A DNA stretch of 64,000 nucleotides from Reichenbachiella sp. GTDB lineage: Bacteria; Bacteroidota; Bacteroidia; Cytophagales; Cyclobacteriaceae. The notes beneath the pieces are model-generated. The model ran no database searches and had not been told where the DNA came from. It worked only from the letters and a program-made list of their open reading frames with translations. This document shows, piece by piece, positions 9,317 to 19,287 of the stretch. The position numbers were made by a program, and so were the translations under genes. The number at the start of each line of letters is the position of its first letter. The stretch's first letter is position 1. The stretch covers positions 3,210,001-3,274,000 of the forward strand of contig NZ_JAWPMM010000001.1 in NCBI RefSeq assembly GCF_033344935.1, given 5' to 3'.

Positions 9317-9694
9317 ATGTTTACTACGATTGTTGTATTGATAGTTTTTGTAGCTGTAGTGCTCGTATTGGTTGTTTTAGCTCAAAACTCAAAAGGTGGT
9401 GGATTGACTAGCCAGTTTGGTGGATCAGGCACTTCTCAGTTGATGGGTGTAAAAAAGACTGGTGACTTATTAGAGAAACTAACTTGGGGATTGGCTATAG
9501 CCTTGATTTCATTGACACTTTCTACAAAATTTTTAATCACCGAGTCTAGAGCTGGTGAAGAGTTTGCTAGTCCAAACATTGAAAGCGCACAAGAAAAAAC
9601 AATCGCACCAAACTTAGACTTAAATGCTGAGGAAGGTGATGCAGAACTTCTTGATGAAGCACTAGAAGTAGAAGAATCAGATAACGAAGAGTAA
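9317..9694 (+). CDS. secG: Preprotein translocase subunit SecG
   Basis: A protein of 125 residues with two membrane helices (about 2-22 and 52-72) and the SecG signature between them: VVLAQNSKGGGLTSQFGG followed by a conserved lead into the second helix. SecG supports the SecYE channel during SecA-driven export. The C-terminal 45 residues are a Glu/Asp-rich cytoplasmic or periplasmic tail (EEGDAELLDEALEVEESDNEE), longer than in proteobacterial SecG but usual in Bacteroidota. The ATG follows the upstream stop codon with no gap, so the two genes are surely cotranscribed. Confidence 0.92.
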   Translation: MFTTIVVLIVFVAVVLVLVVLAQNSKGGGLTSQFGGSGTSQLMGVKKTGDLLEKLTWGLAIALISLTLSTKFLITESRAGEEFASPNIESAQEKTIAPNLDLNAEEGDAELLDEALEVEESDNEE

Positions 9695-9719
9695 ATCTCG
9701 AGTTACTTTTAAAATATTG

Positions 9720-9751
9720 AAGTCCTGGACGATTCGTTCAGGACTTTTTTT
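9720..9751 (+). terminator. Intrinsic terminator after secG
   Basis: AAGTCCTG and CAGGACTT form a stem (with inner G-ACG/CGT-T pairing possible) followed by seven T bases and another T-rich stretch. It closes the miaB-secG transcription unit. Confidence 0.85.
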
Positions 9752-9822
9752 ATGACTAAAAGAAGCGTAATCCTGTCATAAAAAAATCATCAACTCCTCT
9801 CTCCTGTCACTTTTCCTGCAAG

Positions 9823-9851
9823 TTTGACCGACTTTTTGACAACTCTTTGAC
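9823..9851 (+). repeat. Three TTTGAC direct repeats upstream of groES
   Basis: TTTGAC occurs at 9823-9828, 9835-9840 and 9846-9851, spaced 12 and 11 bases apart, close to one DNA helical turn. The last copy abuts the -24 box of the putative sigma-54 promoter. They could be sites for a regulator; no known operator matches. Confidence 0.5.
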
Positions 9852-9868
9852 TTGGCATAAGAAATGCT
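9852..9868 (+). promoter_or_regulatory. Putative sigma-54 (-24/-12) promoter of groESL
   Basis: TTGGCATAAGAAATGCT fits the RpoN consensus TGGCAC-N5-TTGCW with two mismatches. The invariant GG (9854-9855) and GC (9866-9867) are exactly ten bases apart, as required. A start site about 12 bases downstream of the GC would be near 9879, leaving a leader of about 44 bases before groES. No CIRCE inverted repeat and no TAnnTTTG box were found between the secG terminator and groES. Confidence 0.6.
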
Positions 9869-9922
9869 ATTAGCCTAGTAGAAATTTCTTTATTTATAGA
9901 ATCAAATAAAATTTATAAGAAC

Positions 9923-10201
9923 ATGTCAAAAGTAAGCTTTAAACCAAACGAAGATCGAATTTTGGTTGAACCTGCTGCTGCAGAAGAAAAAACAGCTTCC
10001 GGTATTATCATTCCTGACACTGCCAAAGAAAAACCACAAGAAGGCATAGTCGTAGCTGTTGGAGAAGGTACAACCGACAAACCTGTAACTGTAAAAGTTG
10101 GAGACAAAGTGCTTTACGGCAAATATTCTGGCACTGAGTTGTCTTTGGATGGTACTGAGTACCTTATCATGCGCAATTCTGACGTATTCGGAACACTATA
10201 A
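9923..10201 (+). CDS. groES: Co-chaperonin GroES
   Basis: A protein of 92 residues with the GroES fold: [36 protein letters not shown] includes the mobile loop that binds GroEL, and the end [29 protein letters not shown] is typical. As a heptamer it caps GroEL during ATP-driven protein folding in the cytoplasm. No clear Shine-Dalgarno site precedes the ATG, as is common in this phylum. groEL follows after 42 bases in the same operon. The upstream region carries a sigma-54-like promoter. Confidence 0.96.
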   Translation: MSKVSFKPNEDRILVEPAAAEEKTASGIIIPDTAKEKPQEGIVVAVGEGTTDKPVTVKVGDKVLYGKYSGTELSLDGTEYLIMRNSDVFGTL

Positions 10202-10210
10202 TTACAATAA

Positions 10211-11875
<1,665 letters not shown>

Positions 11876-11914
11876 TCATGAAGCCATAGTCGAAAGACTA
11901 TTTATCATATATGA

Positions 11915-11946
11915 AGCCATTCCGATTATTCGGAATGGCTTTTTTC
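11915..11946 (+). terminator. Intrinsic terminator after groEL
   Basis: AGCCATTCCGA and TCGGAATGGCT form a perfect 11-base stem with a TTAT loop, then a run of T. A smaller hairpin with a GAAA tetraloop (ATAGTC/GACTAT, 11886-11901) lies just before it; both are preceded by the same ten bases ATGAAGCCAT or share them. Confidence 0.92.
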
Positions 11947-11972
11947 ATGTTATAAAATTCATATCTTTAAAT

Positions 11973-13307
11973 ATGAAATATGCTACCGCCCTCCTGCTAA
12001 ATTTACTTCTCACCTATTCAGTATTAGCTCAAACTGAAGTAGAGCAAAAACTACAAAACCAATTAGACTCACTCAGTGCATTGGTCATTTCATTGGAAAC
12101 CACTGAACTCATTCAGTCTATGTCTCAGCGATCAATTCTGACGCCACGGTATTTCGCTGACAGAAAATCACTCACCGCCAGACAGGCCTACAACTTTTGG
12201 ATTAGAAATACCGCTAGCAAATTCATCTCACACCTCAACGTCTATTCAGCGCTTTACGATGCCAATAAGTATTATGAGTATGATAGTATTGAAAACACTT
12301 TCTACAACCACATTCTCGAACACGATGAAATGGTCACTTCGATTGTATACAGTACTGAGCCCAACATCTTCTACTCCGCTTCTTCCGATGGCAAAATCTT
12401 AAAATGGGACGAATCGGATATCAAAAAAGAACCTACCGTGTTATTTAAAGATCGCGTTCTTTACCGGTCGTTGGACCTGAGTTCAGATGGCAAATGGTTG
12501 CTGGCAGCAACAAAAGAAAATGGGGTTTTAATTGTTAATACCCAATCCAATAACTCTAAAAAGAGCGAGCTATCAGTTTCCCAAGTAAGTCGAGATTCAG
12601 AAAACGTTCAAGCCGCCATTTTCCTTCCTGATCAACTCAACTACCTCACGGTCAACAAACAGGGAAAAATAAAAATCAAGGGCTATGAGTTGGACTCTGT
12701 CCAAGGAAAAACGGATTACGAAATCAGAGCACTAGCCGTGGATGTAGAAAAAAGTGAAATCTATGCTGGCACCATCAAAGGGGTAGTACAAGTATGGAAT
12801 GAACGATTTGAAGAAGCCTATCTAGACATTCCAGAAACGTTTGCGGTCAATGTCTTGGCCGTCAGCCCGGATCACAAACTATTAGCTATTGGCAGAGAAA
12901 AAGGTGACGCCATCATTTGGCATTTGGAAGAAAAAAGAATCGTTCGAATTATATCTGGGCATCAATCAGCGATTACTGCCATCGATTTCAGCCCTGACAA
13001 TCAGAGAATCTTGACAGCCAGTAGAGATGCGACGGTAAGAGTTTGGGATATCTTCGATTCTAAAAAATTTCCCATTGTACTCGATGATCACAACGACTGG
13101 GTGATGACCGCCTGCTTCGACCAATCTGGTACTAAAATCCTCACCGGCTCGAAAGATAAGACCATTAGAATATTCAACCTTGATTTCGAATGGATGGCTG
13201 ATCGGCTTTGCCAATACATCAATAGAAACATGACACCAGAGGAATGGCACGATTACGTCGGTCACAACTTTCCATATGAAAACACTTGCCCTAACCTTTC
13301 AGAGTAG
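11973..13307 (+). CDS. Secreted WD40-repeat beta-propeller protein
   Basis: A protein of 444 residues with a Sec signal peptide (MKYATALLLNLLLTYSVLAQ). After an N-terminal helical region of about 100 residues come WD40 repeats, e.g. HDEMVTSIVYSTEPNIFYSASSDGKILKWD, HQSAITAIDFSPDNQRILTASRDATVRVWD and HNDWVMTACFDQSGTKILTGSKDKTIRIFN. The C-terminus (MADRLCQYINRNMTPEEWHDYVGHNFPYENTCPNL) resembles the tail found after WD40 repeats in NACHT/caspase-type proteins, but no enzymatic domain is present. It is likely a periplasmic or surface scaffold. The gene stands alone, behind the groEL terminator. A TATCTTTA box lies only four bases before the ATG, too close for an ordinary promoter. Confidence 0.8.
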   Translation: MKYATALLLNLLLTYSVLAQTEVEQKLQNQLDSLSALVISLETTELIQSMSQRSILTPRYFADRKSLTARQAYNFWIRNTASKFISHLNVYSALYDANKYYEYDSIENTFYNHILEHDEMVTSIVYSTEPNIFYSASSDGKILKWDESDIKKEPTVLFKDRVLYRSLDLSSDGKWLLAATKENGVLIVNTQSNNSKKSELSVSQVSRDSENVQAAIFLPDQLNYLTVNKQGKIKIKGYELDSVQGKTDYEIRALAVDVEKSEIYAGTIKGVVQVWNERFEEAYLDIPETFAVNVLAVSPDHKLLAIGREKGDAIIWHLEEKRIVRIISGHQSAITAIDFSPDNQRILTASRDATVRVWDIFDSKKFPIVLDDHNDWVMTACFDQSGTKILTGSKDKTIRIFNLDFEWMADRLCQYINRNMTPEEWHDYVGHNFPYENTCPNLSE

Positions 13308-13374
13308 AGCTAGTCGTTAAATATTGCAATTCTTCAACATATTACTTTTTGCTTTCAAAATTTCATAAACATCA

Positions 13375-13405
13375 TTGAAGTTTCCCTTTTGAATTCACAT
13401 CTTTG
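13375..13405 (+). promoter_or_regulatory. Promoter of the DUF3127 gene
   Basis: TTG (13375-13377) and CATCTTTG (13398-13405) are 20 bases apart, matching TTG-N17..23-TAnnTTTG except for the first base of the -7 box. The predicted start near 13412 gives a leader of about 25 bases. Confidence 0.55.
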
Positions 13406-13436
13406 TGCCCCATTCATTTAGAAGAAAATATACACC

Positions 13437-13832
13437 ATGGAAATTAAAGCTAAACTGCTAGAAAAATATGAAACTGCATCTTTTGGAGCCAGTGGTTTCA
13501 AGAAGAGAGAATTTGTCGTTGAGTATTCTGAAAATCCTCAATACCCAGAGTTTATCAAATTCGAATTAATCCAAGATAAATGTGAGCAACTAGACGGTTT
13601 CAACATTGGGCAGGAAATGAACATTGCATTTAATCTTAAAGGCAGAAAATGGACTAACCCTAAAGGAGAGGTAGTATATTTCAACTCACTTCAGGCTTGG
13701 AGAATTAGTGCAGCCAATGACGTAAGCGCAGCTCCGGCTCAAGGCCAAACAGATGAAGCAGGTGCCAACCTGACTGAGCCAGAATGGTTAAATTCAGACA
13801 ACAGCGGCGAAGCGGATGACTTACCATTCTAA
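13437..13832 (+). CDS. DUF3127 protein, OB-fold-like, with SSB-type C-terminal tip
   Basis: A protein of 131 residues. Residues 1-95 match the DUF3127 family (GFKKREFVVEYSENPQYPEFIKFELIQDKCEQLDGFNIGQEMNIAFNLKGRKW...), a Bacteroidota family with the strand pattern of an OB fold. The rest is a short disordered linker ending in DDLPF. That ending closely resembles the acidic DDxPF tip by which single-stranded DNA-binding protein recruits repair and replication enzymes. This suggests, without proof, a second SSB-like protein. The gene has its own promoter and ends at a bidirectional terminator. Confidence 0.8.
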   Translation: MEIKAKLLEKYETASFGASGFKKREFVVEYSENPQYPEFIKFELIQDKCEQLDGFNIGQEMNIAFNLKGRKWTNPKGEVVYFNSLQAWRISAANDVSAAPAQGQTDEAGANLTEPEWLNSDNSGEADDLPF

Positions 13833-13851
13833 TAGCTAAGCGTCTTTTAAT

Positions 13852-13889
13852 AAAAAAGGCTCTTTGATTCAGATCAAAGAGCCTTTTTT
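13852..13889. terminator. Bidirectional intrinsic terminator
   Basis: AAAAAGGCTCTTTGAT and ATCAAAGAGCCTTTTT form a perfect 16-base stem with a TCAG loop, with A-runs on the left and T-runs on the right, so it can end both the DUF3127 transcript and the leftward permease transcript ending at 13894. Confidence 0.9.
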
Positions 13890-13893
13890 ATTG

Positions 13894-16239
13894 TTACTCA
13901 GCTCTAAGCTGGCTCACAGGATTCATCCTGGCAGTCACAACCACTTTATAACCAATTGAAATAACAGCTACCAACAGGATCACCGCAATCGAAAAGAGGT
14001 AATTCAAAAAGTCGATTTCAATGTGGTAGGCATAAATAATATTCAACAGCATGGTAATGAAATAAGCACCCATAATCAATCCAAGAATTATTGATATCAT
14101 CATCATCCACCCTACTTCCTTTAGCAGTAAGCCTATGACATGGCCAAATGAAGCTCCAATAGTTTTTCTGATTCCTATTTCCTTTATTCGACGTTGAATG
14201 GTTAACGATATCAAAGCGTAAAGCCCCAGAATGGAGATAAGAATGGAGACAATTGCAATAAATACATTGATTCTTATCATAATTTGGTTCGTTTTATTTT
14301 CACTATCAAAAACCTCTTCTTGATAAAATCCACCATAAAGCTGATCAGGATACATCTCGTACCAGATATTTTCTAATCTCTCTTGATCTTCAATAATTTT
14401 TGATTCTTCAGATTTTACAACCAGATATTCACTCAACGAATCAGGCTTAAAAAAGAAGATGGTTGGTTTTATTTTGTTGGTCAACATCACATTTTGCAAA
14501 TTGAAATTTTGAGTAACCCCTTGGACTCTGTATTTCTTATCAAACACGGTTATCCATTGATTCATCATATCTGCACCCAAATGTGTATTAAACATTTGGT
14601 TGACGACAACTGTTTGTTCATTGGAAGAATGATCCATGAAATCATTTCCTTCAACAAACTCCACACCTAAAGTACTCAAGTATGTTGGCCCTACATTTAA
14701 CTTCCCAATAGCATACTCCACTCCTTCATGCTCTATGCCAATTTCCTGATTAGAAAAACCAACCAATTGTTGAGTTCCTGTCATCACATCAAACCCTGAA
14801 GTTTGAGATACTTTATTTTTAAACAAATCAAATTGTTGTGGTTGCAATGGAATATTGATGAATTTTCTGACATCATATCCCCGATCCAGGGATTCCTGGT
14901 AGTAAGCGTTTTCAACAAATACACCCAGAGCGAATAAATTGTAGACACAAACAGAAAACTGTATTACAAGCATACTTTTTGTCAACAGACTATTCCCTTT
15001 CAATCTGGCTTTGTTTTTCAAAATATCTAATGAACCAAACCTACTGATATAAAAGGCCGGATAAGTACTAGAAAGTAAAATCGTCAGCAAACAAATACCA
15101 ATTGAGAAAAAAAGATATGGCTGCAAATAAGCTGGCTGAAACTCGACCAACTCAAAATTAAACATGGCATTGTAAGGACCTATGAGTAGCTTTCCAATCA
15201 ACAATGAAATTAAAAAAGCAGCAACCACTTGCAACCCACTTTCTGTCAAAAACTGAATGACAATATCCAATTTTCGTCCTCCTATCACCTTACGCATACT
15301 TATCTCCTTCAATCTTTTCCCAGAAGTAGCTATGGTGGTGTTGAAGAAATTAAAACAGGCCAAAAGCAATATCGCTAAGGCAGAACTAATTGTTCCAATA
15401 ACAGAGGCCGGGTGCAATACCCCTCCAAAAGCTCTACCCTGTAAATCCTTCTCAAAATGAGCCCATTCAACAATAGGGTCCAATCGATAACTTGCTATTT
15501 GCAACTCTGGATTTTGCGTATTCTGTATTGGAATGAACCGCTGCAGAGCATCTTCTATGACCTTCAGGTTTTCATTTTTCGTTTTCAGGAATGTCCCACT
15601 GACCCATGAACTCCAATCATTGTAATCGATCCCTTCTACATCCAAGTAATGATCGATGGGAAGCAGCACAGAAAATTTAAAACTTGTATTTTCACTCGGT
15701 TTCTGGATAACATATCCCACCTGAAAAGAACGTTCTTCCCCATTAGAAAATAATACGGAGAGTAGTTCACCTTTCGCGTCATCCTTTCCATACAATCTTT
15801 GGGCAGCTTCTTTAGTCAGAATAACTTCATTTCTTCTAAGAATCATAGGCCCATGATTAAAAGAAATGATATCCAGAAAAGCTGGATCTATAAATCCGGC
15901 AGATTCCTGAAATAGTACATCTTTCGATTTTAGGCTTACAACGCTTCTATGGTATCGACCTATCTCTAACCCAGGGATTTCATTCAACACACTCTCCATC
16001 AATGCCACAGGACTGACACCAAGAGCCTTAGATGAACATGCTGATTGCTGCTCCGCGTTAATCTTATATATCGACTCATAATCTTCGAAACTTTGATTAT
16101 AAGTACTGTTGTACATGTAATTAAAGAAAGCTATCGTGCAAAGAGCAAATGCCATAGCCATACTTAACAAATTGATCAGCACATAGAACTTTTCCTTCTT
16201 CAAAGCTCGGACTGAAGTGAGTAAATAATTTTTCCACAT
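13894..16239 (-). CDS. FtsX/MacB-type ABC transporter permease (second orphan)
   Basis: A protein of 781 residues with the same duplicated layout as the permease at 720-3155: N-terminal helix (LINLLSMAMAFALCTIAFFNYMY), periplasmic MacB_PCD domain, helices with the coupling motif EISMRKVIGG, then a second half with EIGIRKTIGA and a closing set of helices ending in ARMNPVSQLRAE. The ATG at 16239 gives the usual start (MWKNYLLTSVRALKKEK); a GTG at 16272 would add eleven residues. No ATPase is adjacent. The preceding gene in the same direction is a membrane-anchored AraC regulator only about 70 bases away, so the two may form an operon. Sequence divergence from the first permease rules out a recent duplication. 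Confidence 0.83.
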   Translation of the reverse strand: MWKNYLLTSVRALKKEKFYVLINLLSMAMAFALCTIAFFNYMYNSTYNQSFEDYESIYKINAEQQSACSSKALGVSPVALMESVLNEIPGLEIGRYHRSVVSLKSKDVLFQESAGFIDPAFLDIISFNHGPMILRRNEVILTKEAAQRLYGKDDAKGELLSVLFSNGEERSFQVGYVIQKPSENTSFKFSVLLPIDHYLDVEGIDYNDWSSWVSGTFLKTKNENLKVIEDALQRFIPIQNTQNPELQIASYRLDPIVEWAHFEKDLQGRAFGGVLHPASVIGTISSALAILLLACFNFFNTTIATSGKRLKEISMRKVIGGRKLDIVIQFLTESGLQVVAAFLISLLIGKLLIGPYNAMFNFELVEFQPAYLQPYLFFSIGICLLTILLSSTYPAFYISRFGSLDILKNKARLKGNSLLTKSMLVIQFSVCVYNLFALGVFVENAYYQESLDRGYDVRKFINIPLQPQQFDLFKNKVSQTSGFDVMTGTQQLVGFSNQEIGIEHEGVEYAIGKLNVGPTYLSTLGVEFVEGNDFMDHSSNEQTVVVNQMFNTHLGADMMNQWITVFDKKYRVQGVTQNFNLQNVMLTNKIKPTIFFFKPDSLSEYLVVKSEESKIIEDQERLENIWYEMYPDQLYGGFYQEEVFDSENKTNQIMIRINVFIAIVSILISILGLYALISLTIQRRIKEIGIRKTIGASFGHVIGLLLKEVGWMMMISIILGLIMGAYFITMLLNIIYAYHIEIDFLNYLFSIAVILLVAVISIGYKVVVTARMNPVSQLRAE

Positions 16240-16307
16240 ATTTTTGAGTTTTAGTTCAAATATGTGAGTCACAATATTACATTTCGTCCGATTCGATGGA
16301 GTTGGAC

Positions 16308-17435
16308 TTATTGAGCCACTTGTTTTCTGTATTGAGATGGAGTTACTCCTTCATATTTTTTGAAAAGATAATTGAACGTTGATTTTGAATTAAAACCACA
16401 ATTCAACGCAAGACCCAGCAGCGATAGTTTATCAGCATCACCAATCTTCACTCTGTTTTTAAACTCTTCAACCCTGTAATGATTGATATATTCATAAAAA
16501 TTGACAGAGGCTTTTTGATTAATAAGCTGTGATAATTGATGTTTTGAAATATTCATCATATCAGCCAATTGTACTGCACTCAAAGTAGGGTTTCGATACA
16601 GCTTTTCCGTTTTCATTTTCTCATTAAGCTGATTGATTAACACTTCTGTCTCCAGATGAGTAAGGTTCGAATATTTATACTTCTCATCTCTTTTGATGTT
16701 ATTCATCGATAGGGAATCGAGAAAAATGTTCGACTGCCTTACACCGAAATATCCTATCACGAATACATTAATGATTATCAATGCTGATATAATTTTAAAA
16801 GAAGTCAGGATATTGACCACATCCATATCCCCGGCAATGATGATTAAAAAAGACACCCAAAAACCTATGAATTCAATTACTATCCAGTACTTCATCCAAT
16901 TGAGTGTTTTTTCCTGAAGATTAGAAAACTCATTTAAAATATCTGTTTGATGGCGAAGAATTTTAACCAAACATAATATCGGATACATACAAGCCGAAAA
17001 AGCCATGATCAAAGACCAATTTCTAATATGAAAAGGAAGTTGCCCTTCCATATTGATATATCCATTGGAAACCCAGATCAGATGTTTTTCACTCGGTACC
17101 CAATAAAACCACCACATAGAAAGGACCATAATAGTGAATGGGATAAAATGAATGAGTTGTGCATACCAGGAGAACTTTTCACCTTGAACCAAAGACGATA
17201 CGTAGATAAAGAGAAGTGGGGAAATCAAATAAGGGATAAGACTCATGGCGATCAAAATCGGCACGAATTGATCTGTATTCCTTTCAAAGTTTAAGTGATA
17301 AAAGAAAAGCAATACAGCGTTAAGAACTAGCCAGGCTAATAAAATAAAATCAAAAGTTCCTTTATCATTTTTTTGAATAAGTAGAAAAGCAAGAAACAAC
17401 GCTAGTCCAATTCCAACAAAATTAATTGCACTCAT
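16308..17435 (-). CDS. AraC-family regulator with multi-helix membrane N-terminus
   Basis: A protein of 375 residues. The first 240 residues hold about seven hydrophobic helices (e.g. FVGIGLALFLAFLLIQ, FDFILLAWLVLNAVLLFFY, LIHFIPFTIMVLSMWWFYW, IIIINVFVIGYFGVRQS). The last 105 residues are an AraC/XylS DNA-binding domain with two helix-turn-helix units (LSAVQLADMMNISKHQLSQLINQ and LSLLGLALNCGFNSKSTFNYLFKKYEGVTPSQYRK). It should sense a membrane or periplasmic signal and bind DNA directly. The adjacent orphan permease is the obvious candidate target. The divergent 340-base gap upstream may hold its operator, though none was recognised. Confidence 0.88.
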   Translation of the reverse strand: MSAINFVGIGLALFLAFLLIQKNDKGTFDFILLAWLVLNAVLLFFYHLNFERNTDQFVPILIAMSLIPYLISPLLFIYVSSLVQGEKFSWYAQLIHFIPFTIMVLSMWWFYWVPSEKHLIWVSNGYINMEGQLPFHIRNWSLIMAFSACMYPILCLVKILRHQTDILNEFSNLQEKTLNWMKYWIVIEFIGFWVSFLIIIAGDMDVVNILTSFKIISALIIINVFVIGYFGVRQSNIFLDSLSMNNIKRDEKYKYSNLTHLETEVLINQLNEKMKTEKLYRNPTLSAVQLADMMNISKHQLSQLINQKASVNFYEYINHYRVEEFKNRVKIGDADKLSLLGLALNCGFNSKSTFNYLFKKYEGVTPSQYRKQVAQ

Positions 17436-17776
17436 CTGTTTTTAAAATCACTTTAGGTAAGAGTAATTGGTTTATTCAAACCTAGATCATACTTTCCCAA
17501 AGTAAAATGGTTTGCTCCAATTCTTTGCTTTGATCATTTTGAATAATGAAAAAAACAATAACTTAATTAAAAATTCAATACGGAGAATTTATCTAACTGA
17601 TTATCAAAACAATACATTCATAAAATAAAGAAATAGAATAATCGCCTTCCTCATTGAGACCAACAAAAATCAAACATGACCGCACTTTTGTTAAATCATA
17701 ATGAGTATATTTCATAAATGATAATGATGCTGCAGATGAAGCATTCAGTATCTTTGCAACCAAATGCTATTGGATA
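17436..17776. other. AT-rich divergent intergenic region
   Basis: A stretch of 341 bases between the leftward AraC regulator and the rightward TPR gene. Apart from a -7 promoter box near its right end I see no ORF, structured RNA, terminator or clear inverted repeat. Confidence 0.5.
17749..17756 (+). promoter_or_regulatory. -7 promoter element of the TPR gene
   Basis: TATCTTTG is a perfect TAnnTTTG match 20 bases before the ATG of the TPR gene. No TTG is found at the right distance upstream, so the -33 box is weak or absent. Confidence 0.5.
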
Positions 17777-19171
17777 ATGGAGGAGAATTTTAAAAAACGA
17801 AACGAGGAGAAAGAACTTATAAAAAAGTACGAATCGTTTCGCGAGAATAAAGAGGCCTTTTATTTCACCTCGGATGAATACGAATCGATCATCCAAACCT
17901 ACCTGGACAACAACAAACATAGAAAAGCACTTAAAGCGGCAAATCTTGCCATAGAGCAATATCCCTATGCAGTAGAGTTCATGGTACTTAAGGCTCAAGT
18001 CTATTCTAACCTTCAAGAATATGGCATAGCCATAGATATTTTAGAAAAAGCTGGAAATCTTCACCCCGGTGATTCAGACATATTCCTCATCAAAGGAAAC
18101 ATTCAAATCCTAAATGGCGACATCAATGATGCGCTCGCCAGTTTTGACCGAGCACTGGAGCAATCAGAGGATAAAGATGAAATCTTCTATAGCATTGGGC
18201 TGGCCTATCAGAACCGTGGAGACTACAAAGAAGCTATTACCTATTTTAAGCAGTCTCTCGAAGAAAATTTGAATAATGAAAATGCTCTTTACGAACTCGC
18301 CTACTGTTTAGATGTAACGGGTGAGCTAGAAACCAGCATTTCATATTACAAAGAGTTCATAGACAAAGACCCCTATTCCGAATACGCTTGGTTCAATTTG
18401 GGTATTGTTTACAACAAGCTCGAAAAATACGAAGAGTCCATCAATGCCTATGAGTATTGTTTGGCTATTGATGAAAAGTACAGTTCTGCTTATTTCAACA
18501 TGGGAAATTCGCTCATGATGCTTAAGAAATATGAGCAAGGACTCAATGCTTTTAAAACTACCTTAGAATTAGAGGGCCCTACGCCCGAAATTTATTTCAG
18601 CATTGGTTCTGTCTATGAACAAATGGAACAATATGATCTGGCTATTAGATACTACAGAAAATCAACAAAACTGGATCAGTTCTATGATGAAGCCTGGTAT
18701 TGCACAGGCATTTGTCTGGGACACCAAAACAAGTGGTACGAGGCTGTGCATTTCTTCAATAAAGCCCTTAAGCTTAGTGTAGAAAATGCGGACTATTGGA
18801 TGGCACTTGCAGAAGCCGAATACAAAGTAGGCAATGTAGTTTCCAGTATTGATGCTTACGATGAAGTAAGTCAACTAGATCCCGGAAATGTGGAAGTCTG
18901 GAAAAAATGGTCCTTGATCTATCACGAACAAGGAGACCATGAACAAGCCATGAACATTATCCATGACGGGCTAGAAGAACTTCCAGACGAAGCTGCGCTA
19001 TTCTATCAGGCAGTTATCTATTTGATTGAAAAAGGTCAATACAAGTTAGCCTTCACCTATCTGGAGAAAGGTTTGTTTTTGGACTATGATGGACATACCG
19101 TTCTTTACGATCACTTCCCAAAACTCGAAACACAAAAGGCGTTGTACAAGATCATCCAGCAGTACAAATAG
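17777..19171 (+). CDS. Tetratricopeptide-repeat protein
   Basis: A protein of 464 residues made almost wholly of TPR units (around eleven), with the usual W/L/G/Y/A/F/A/P pattern: e.g. SEYAWFNLGIVYNKLEKYEESINAYEYCLAID style repeats and AEVEYKVGNVVSSIDAYDEVSQLDP-like units. There is no signal peptide or membrane segment, so it is expected in the cytoplasm as a protein-interaction scaffold. The partner is unknown. It precedes the ComA-like gene by 116 bases and shares direction with the ComA/DUF368/aroE row. Confidence 0.88.
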   Translation: MEENFKKRNEEKELIKKYESFRENKEAFYFTSDEYESIIQTYLDNNKHRKALKAANLAIEQYPYAVEFMVLKAQVYSNLQEYGIAIDILEKAGNLHPGDSDIFLIKGNIQILNGDINDALASFDRALEQSEDKDEIFYSIGLAYQNRGDYKEAITYFKQSLEENLNNENALYELAYCLDVTGELETSISYYKEFIDKDPYSEYAWFNLGIVYNKLEKYEESINAYEYCLAIDEKYSSAYFNMGNSLMMLKKYEQGLNAFKTTLELEGPTPEIYFSIGSVYEQMEQYDLAIRYYRKSTKLDQFYDEAWYCTGICLGHQNKWYEAVHFFNKALKLSVENADYWMALAEAEYKVGNVVSSIDAYDEVSQLDPGNVEVWKKWSLIYHEQGDHEQAMNIIHDGLEELPDEAALFYQAVIYLIEKGQYKLAFTYLEKGLFLDYDGHTVLYDHFPKLETQKALYKIIQQYK

Positions 19172-19287
19172 GACATTAATCACTTACCCCAAATCATTCA
19201 CGAAAAGCCTTTGCAAATAGGGCTATTATCAATTTATTTGCAGGTTGAAAAAATCGACCAGCTAGATTTTCGTATTGAATACTTAGA

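Noticed and set aside
9752-9922. CIRCE operator upstream of groESL
   Set aside because: No TTAGCACTC-N9-GAGTGCTAA or near match on either strand in the gap.
11962-11969. TATCTTTA box as promoter of the WD40 gene
   Set aside because: Only four bases from the ATG required for the signal peptide, so the transcript would start inside the gene.
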